A DNA stretch of 64,000 nt from Alcanivoracaceae bacterium. Its GTDB lineage: Bacteria; Pseudomonadota; Gammaproteobacteria; Pseudomonadales; Alcanivoracaceae. The stretch lies in contig JARGPU010000001.1 in NCBI GenBank assembly GCA_029210325.1, positions 320,126 through 384,125 on the forward strand, in the 5' to 3' direction. Both the position numbers and the translations under genes were made by a program. The notes beneath the pieces were generated by a model. The model was not told the origin of the DNA and ran no database searches. It saw only the letters and a list, made by a program, of their open reading frames with translations. This document shows, in pieces, positions 60,059 to 64,000 of the stretch. Position 1 is the first letter of the stretch; each line of letters begins with the position of its first letter.

Positions 60059-60092
60059 GTGTCACCGGGCTGTCATATTCAGCTCCTAGACT
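60059..60092 (+). promoter_or_regulatory. Pho box and promoter of pstS
   Basis: GTGTCAC (60059) and CTGTCAT (60070) are two seven-base half-sites with 11-base spacing, 13 of 14 positions matching the PhoB consensus. A third, weak half-site AGCTCCT follows at 60081. A -10-like TAGACT (60087) lies ten bases after the second half, the geometry of PhoB-dependent promoters in which the Pho box replaces the -35. Confidence 0.8.
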
Positions 60093-60155
60093 CGCTTCTG
60101 CTCACTAAGCAGACGCCGGTTACCGGCACGATTTTTCCATTGGAGGCTAGATCCC

Positions 60156-61208
60156 ATGAAACTGAAAGCCACTCTTGCCGGCCTGGCAACTGTACTGGCC
60201 ATCACCAGTGCCCCAGCCGTTGCAGCATCCCGCGACACCATTTCCATCGTTGGTTCTTCCACGGTTTACCCGTTCTCCACCACCGTAGCAGAGCGCTTCG
60301 GCAAGGGTGGCAAGTTTGCCACTCCGAAGGTTGAGTCCACCGGCACCGGCGGCGGCATGAAGCTGTTTTGCGCTGGCGTAGGCACCGAGCACGCTGACAT
60401 GACCGGCGCTTCACGCCGCATCAAGAAGTCCGAGTTCGACACCTGCCAAACCAATGGCGTTAAAGAGATCGTTGAAATGAAGATCGGCTTCGACGGTATC
60501 GTAGTTGCTAATTCCAGCAAGGGCGATGCTTACCAGCTGACCCTGAAGGACATCTTCCTGGCACTGGCCAAGGATGTGCCGAACGCTGATGGCAGCGCGC
60601 TGATCCCCAACCCGAACAAGACCTGGAAAGACGTTAACTCGGCCCTGCCAGCGGACAAGATCGAAGTTCTCGGCCCGCCGCCGACCTCCGGTACCCGTGA
60701 TGCCTTTAACGAACTGGCGATGGAAGGCGGTTGTGCCACTATCCCCATGATCAAGGCCATGAAAGCCGTGGATAAGAAGAAGTTCGAAGCAGTTTGTCGT
60801 GGTATTCGTGAAGACGGCCACTACATTGAAGCTGGTGAGAACGACAACCTGATCGTGCAGAAGCTGGACGCTAACCCGAAAGCTCTGGGCATCTTCGGTT
60901 ACAGCTTCCTCGACCAGAACCGTGGCAAGGTACAGGGCTCTATCATTGACGGCGTAGAGCCGACCTTTGAGAACATTGCTTCTGCTGACTACCCGGTATC
61001 CCGCTCCATGTATGTGTATGCCAAGAAGGCTCATATCGGTGTGATTCCGGGCATCGAAGAGTATCTGGCTGAGTTCTCCTCTGAGAAGGCCTGGGGTGAC
61101 GAGGGCTACCTGACCGACAAGGGTCTGATCCCGATGCCGAAGGCTGATCGCAAGGCCATGGCGAAGTCCATCAAGATGCTGACCCCGCTGGACGGCGGCG
61201 TACTGTAA
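60156..61208 (+). CDS. pstS: Phosphate-binding protein PstS
   Basis: PstS is the periplasmic receptor of the high-affinity phosphate ABC transporter. The 350-residue protein has a signal peptide (cleavage after PAVAA near residue 24) and the phosphate-binding blocks GSSTVYPFS, STGTGGGMKLF, MTGASRRI and GPPPTSGTRDAFNEL. It is the pseudomonad-type PstS rather than the E. coli type. GGAGG precedes the ATG. A Pho box lies about 80 bases upstream, so it should be induced by phosphate starvation through PhoBR. Confidence 0.96.
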   Translation: MKLKATLAGLATVLAITSAPAVAASRDTISIVGSSTVYPFSTTVAERFGKGGKFATPKVESTGTGGGMKLFCAGVGTEHADMTGASRRIKKSEFDTCQTNGVKEIVEMKIGFDGIVVANSSKGDAYQLTLKDIFLALAKDVPNADGSALIPNPNKTWKDVNSALPADKIEVLGPPPTSGTRDAFNELAMEGGCATIPMIKAMKAVDKKKFEAVCRGIREDGHYIEAGENDNLIVQKLDANPKALGIFGYSFLDQNRGKVQGSIIDGVEPTFENIASADYPVSRSMYVYAKKAHIGVIPGIEEYLAEFSSEKAWGDEGYLTDKGLIPMPKADRKAMAKSIKMLTPLDGGVL

Positions 61209-61223
61209 GACAGTTGCGGCAAG

Positions 61224-61282
61224 GGGCGGGCATCAGCTCGCCCATCTGGTTAGAATGCGGACCCGGCTTGCGCCGGGTTCGC
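61224..61282 (+). promoter_or_regulatory. Two hairpins between pstS and pstC
   Basis: The first has short arms GGGCG/CGCCC (61224-61243). The second is strong: an 11-base stem with one G-T wobble around TTGC (61257-61267 with 61272-61282). Neither has a T-run. Such hairpins often protect the 3' end of the abundant pstS message and lower pstC expression; that role is inferred here. Confidence 0.5.
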
Positions 61283-61358
61283 TGTGCCACAGGCAGGCAG
61301 ATTTTTCAGCAGAAGGTGTCCGGCGACACCTTGCGCTGAGAGATTCGGAGAAAGGTTC

Positions 61359-62747
61359 ATGCAGGCAGGTAATCTGGTACTGCTGTTGATTGCCCTCGGA
61401 GCAGTCTTCTACTTTTTCGGCTGGCGCCGATCCTACGCGGTTTCTGCACCGTTGGGCGGCGTTCGTCATCTACACTCATTGCCGGGCTACTATGCCTCTT
61501 TGGCTGCGGTCTGGTGTGTGCTGCCCGCGCTGGCCCTGCTTGGCTTGTGGCTGATAATTGATGATACGGTGATTCGCACCAACCTGATGGCGTCTCTGCC
61601 ATCTGCAATACAGCCCGCCAATGAGGTTGATTACAACCTGCTGCTTAACCAGATACGCAATGTGGCTGGCGGCGCCTTGAATCCGGCATTTGTGCCAGCG
61701 GAAGTGGTCGCTGCTGCCGAGCAGCTTGCCGCCATGCAAGCGCGTAACCAGCAGATGATGAGCATCGCTTTCGTCAGCATCGCCGTGCTTGGTGGTGTCT
61801 GGGGCTGGTCCCGAGTACAGCCTCGCTTGCGCGCTCGCCAGCAGGTTGAGTCAGTAATGAAGTGGATGCTGATGGGCAGCGCCACGGTGGCCATTCTGAC
61901 CACCCTGGGTATTGTTCTTTCGGTGCTGTTTGAGTCCATCCGCTTCTTCCAGAAAGTCTCCCCGATGGAGTTCCTGTTCGGCCTGCAGTGGAGCCCGCAG
62001 ATCGCCTTGCGTGCTGACCAGGTCGGTGCCACCGGTGCATTCGGTGCAGTGCCACTATTCGCCGGTACCTTGCTGATTTCGTTCATCGCCATGTGCGTGG
62101 CCGTGCCGGTTGGCTTGATGTCGGCTATTTATCTGGCCGAATACGCGCACAGAAATGTCCGCGCCTGGGCTAAACCAATCCTGGAAATCCTCGCCGGCGT
62201 GCCCACTGTGGTGTACGGCTTTTTTGCTGCGCTGACCGTGGCGCCAGCGATTCGCGGCTTTGGCGAAAGCATGGGCCTCACCGTGGCGTCCGAAAGCGCC
62301 CTCGCCGCTGGCCTGGTGATGGGCATCATGATCATTCCATTTATTTCTTCACTGGCGGATGACGTGATCACCGCCGTGCCGCGCGCTATGCGCGACGGAT
62401 CGTTGGCGCTCGGCGCCACCCAGAGTGAAACCATCAAGCGTGTGGTTATTCCGGCAGCGCTGCCGGGCATTATGGGCGGCATCCTGCTGGCGGTGTCCCG
62501 CGCCATTGGCGAAACCATGATTGTGGTAATGGCTGCCGGTTTGGCCGCTAACTTGACCGCTAACCCGCTGGAGGCGGTGACCACCATTACTGTGCAGATC
62601 GTTACTCTGCTGGTGGGCGATCAGGAGTTCGACTCTGCCAAGACGCTGGCCGCGTTCGCACTTGGTCTGATGTTGTTTATCGTCACTCTGGGCTTGAACG
62701 TCATTGCCCTGAAGATCGTCAAAAAATATCGGGAACAATATGAGTAA
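61359..62747 (+). CDS. pstC: Phosphate ABC transporter permease PstC
   Basis: PstC is one of two inner-membrane permeases of the Pst system. The product has the ABC permease loop GSLALGATQSETIKRVVIPAALPG near residue 350 and an extended N-terminal half with a large periplasmic insert (about residues 75-160), as in pseudomonads. ATG 61359, behind GGAG/AAGG, gives 462 residues; an earlier in-frame GTG at 61284 lies in the hairpin region. Its stop overlaps pstA by eight bases. Confidence 0.93.
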   Translation: MQAGNLVLLLIALGAVFYFFGWRRSYAVSAPLGGVRHLHSLPGYYASLAAVWCVLPALALLGLWLIIDDTVIRTNLMASLPSAIQPANEVDYNLLLNQIRNVAGGALNPAFVPAEVVAAAEQLAAMQARNQQMMSIAFVSIAVLGGVWGWSRVQPRLRARQQVESVMKWMLMGSATVAILTTLGIVLSVLFESIRFFQKVSPMEFLFGLQWSPQIALRADQVGATGAFGAVPLFAGTLLISFIAMCVAVPVGLMSAIYLAEYAHRNVRAWAKPILEILAGVPTVVYGFFAALTVAPAIRGFGESMGLTVASESALAAGLVMGIMIIPFISSLADDVITAVPRAMRDGSLALGATQSETIKRVVIPAALPGIMGGILLAVSRAIGETMIVVMAAGLAANLTANPLEAVTTITVQIVTLLVGDQEFDSAKTLAAFALGLMLFIVTLGLNVIALKIVKKYREQYE

Positions 62748-64000
62748 GACGACCGAGCAAGTTCGTAAATCACTGAAAGCCCGCTACAGTTCGGAAAAGC
62801 GTTTCCGTGCCTTTGGCATCACTGCGGTGGCATTCGGGTTGCTGGCGGTGGTGGTGCTGTTTACTGACATTATCAGTAAGGGCACCTCGGCATTCGTTGA
62901 AACCTATATCCAGTTGGAAATTAACTGGGATCCGGAGGAGCTGGGTATTGATGATCCAACTGATCCAGATCAGATCAACGTCGCTGATTACGATGCACTG
63001 ATTAAGGCTGCGCTGCGTGAACGTTTCCCGGAAGTGGAAGGGCGTCTTGACCGTCGCGCGCTGTATCAGCTGGCTTCTTCCGGTGCCGGATTTAAACTGC
63101 GCGACCAACTGGTAGCCAACCCGGATCTGCTCGGCACCATCCAGACCCAGTGGATTCTCGCTGATGACGATGTGGATATTTTCATCAAGGCCGATGCTGA
63201 AGAGCGCCAAAGCAAGCGTTTGCCGGAAGTGGCCCGGCCCTGGGTGGAAGCTCTGGAACGTGATGGCCAAACCGACATTCAATGGAATGCATCTTTCTTT
63301 AGTCACGGTGACTCACGGGAGCCTGAGCAGGCTGGCGTTTGGGCGGCGGTGACCGGCTCGTTTTTCACCATGATTGTGACACTGGTGCTGGCATTCCCCA
63401 TCGGTGTAGCCGCCGCCGTCTATCTGGAAGAGTTTGCCCCGAAGAATCGTTTTACCGATTTCATCGAAGTGAATATCAATAATCTCGCCGCGGTGCCATC
63501 GATTATTTTCGGCCTGCTTGGTCTGGCCATCTTTATCAATCTGTTCGGCTTGCCCCGTTCAGTGCCGCTGGTGGGCGGTTTAGTGCTCACGCTAATGACC
63601 CTGCCCACTATCATTATTTCCGCCCGCGCCTCGATTAAGTCGGTGCCGCCAAGCATCCGCGAAGCGGCCCTGGGCATGGGTGCTTCACGCATGCAGATGG
63701 TGATGCATCATGTTCTGCCGCTGGCCATGCCTGGCATGCTCACCGGCGCCATTATTGGTATGGCGCAGGCGCTCGGTGAAACCGCGCCACTGCTGATGAT
63801 CGGCATGGTGGCCTTTATTGTTGATATCCCCGGCGGCCCGCTGGATGCATCCACGGTTCTGCCGGTACAGATTTATCTGTGGGCAGACAGCCCGGAGGCC
63901 TCGTTCGTGGCCCTGACGTCGGCGGCCATCATGGTGCTGCTGGCTTTCCTGATCACCATGAACACCCTGGCAGTGCTGCTACGCAAGCGCCTTGAGCGCC
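62740..64000 (+). CDS. pstA: Phosphate ABC transporter permease PstA (partial, cut by window end)
   Basis: PstA pairs with PstC. The frame starts at ATG 62740, inside the end of pstC, and is still open at base 64000, after 420 codons. The first membrane helix (residues 27-46) is followed by a large acidic periplasmic insert of about 150 residues, then the permease core with AAVPSIIFGLLGLAIF and the ATPase-contact loop REAALGMGASRMQMVMHHVLPL. A pstB ATPase and phoU are expected next, outside the window. Confidence 0.93.
   Translation, partial: MSKTTEQVRKSLKARYSSEKRFRAFGITAVAFGLLAVVVLFTDIISKGTSAFVETYIQLEINWDPEELGIDDPTDPDQINVADYDALIKAALRERFPEVEGRLDRRALYQLASSGAGFKLRDQLVANPDLLGTIQTQWILADDDVDIFIKADAEERQSKRLPEVARPWVEALERDGQTDIQWNASFFSHGDSREPEQAGVWAAVTGSFFTMIVTLVLAFPIGVAAAVYLEEFAPKNRFTDFIEVNINNLAAVPSIIFGLLGLAIFINLFGLPRSVPLVGGLVLTLMTLPTIIISARASIKSVPPSIREAALGMGASRMQMVMHHVLPLAMPGMLTGAIIGMAQALGETAPLLMIGMVAFIVDIPGGPLDASTVLPVQIYLWADSPEASFVALTSAAIMVLLAFLITMNTLAVLLRKRLER

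Overview
The window is chromosomal core DNA from a gammaproteobacterium that most resembles Alcanivorax or a close relative (marine hydrocarbon degraders). The main pointers are two WS/DGAT-type wax ester/triacylglycerol synthases, one of which (complement 23323-24696) has exactly the 457-residue length and closely the sequence I recall for A. borkumensis AtfA1; FadL-type, AlkK-type and FadE-type genes for fatty acids; and the Pseudomonas-like order mnmG-rsmG-parA-parB-atpIBEFHAGDC-glmU-glmS. That order normally lies near the replication origin. The species assignment is inference. I see no rRNA, tRNA, CRISPR array, prophage or insertion sequence, and no gene-free stretch longer than about 270 bases.

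Layout. 1-6046: a minus-strand operon of a FadL-like outer-membrane protein, a giant Ig-like lipoprotein and a small lipoprotein cut by the window edge, then a DUF6502 gene. 6285-12869: a WS/DGAT gene divergent from pyruvate kinase, which overlaps a DUF2750 gene and a tiny zinc-ribbon gene; then fumC and a fatty acyl-CoA ligase. 12976-20926: an RND efflux pair, a YgjP-like metalloprotease and a complete mlaFEDCB phospholipid-transport operon. 20904-25563: HopJ-family protein, DUF202 protein, YdjM-like membrane hydrolase, cold-shock protein, AtfA1-type wax synthase and a short-chain dehydrogenase. 25709-32553: 7TMR-DISM hybrid histidine kinase, YebC/YeeN-like regulator, acyl-CoA dehydrogenase, NhaP2-type antiporter. 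32767-49817: mnmG, rsmG, parAB, a SIMPL protein, the complete ATP synthase operon, glmU, glmS and mgtE. 49826-55076: a GGDEF/EAL protein and uvrD. 55112-59892: parts of a TRAP transporter (DctP on one strand, DctQM on the other) around a lipoprotein, a solute-binding protein and a YciA thioesterase. 60059-64000: pstS behind a clear Pho box, pstC, and pstA cut by the window end.

Working together. Lipid metabolism is a recurring theme: uptake through the outer membrane (FadL-like), activation (acyl-CoA ligase), oxidation (acyl-CoA dehydrogenase), thioester hydrolysis (YciA), storage as wax or triacylglycerol (two WS/DGATs, one in an operon with a reductase-like SDR) and outer-membrane lipid maintenance (Mla). 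The rest is housekeeping: energy (ATP synthase), chromosome partition, amino-sugar supply (GlmU/GlmS), phosphate uptake and DNA repair.

The parts least explained by known biology are the FadL/Ig/lipoprotein operon, the pyk-coupled small-gene pair, and several perfect inverted repeats at gene starts or between divergent genes. No clear stand-alone novel defence or mobile system is visible.
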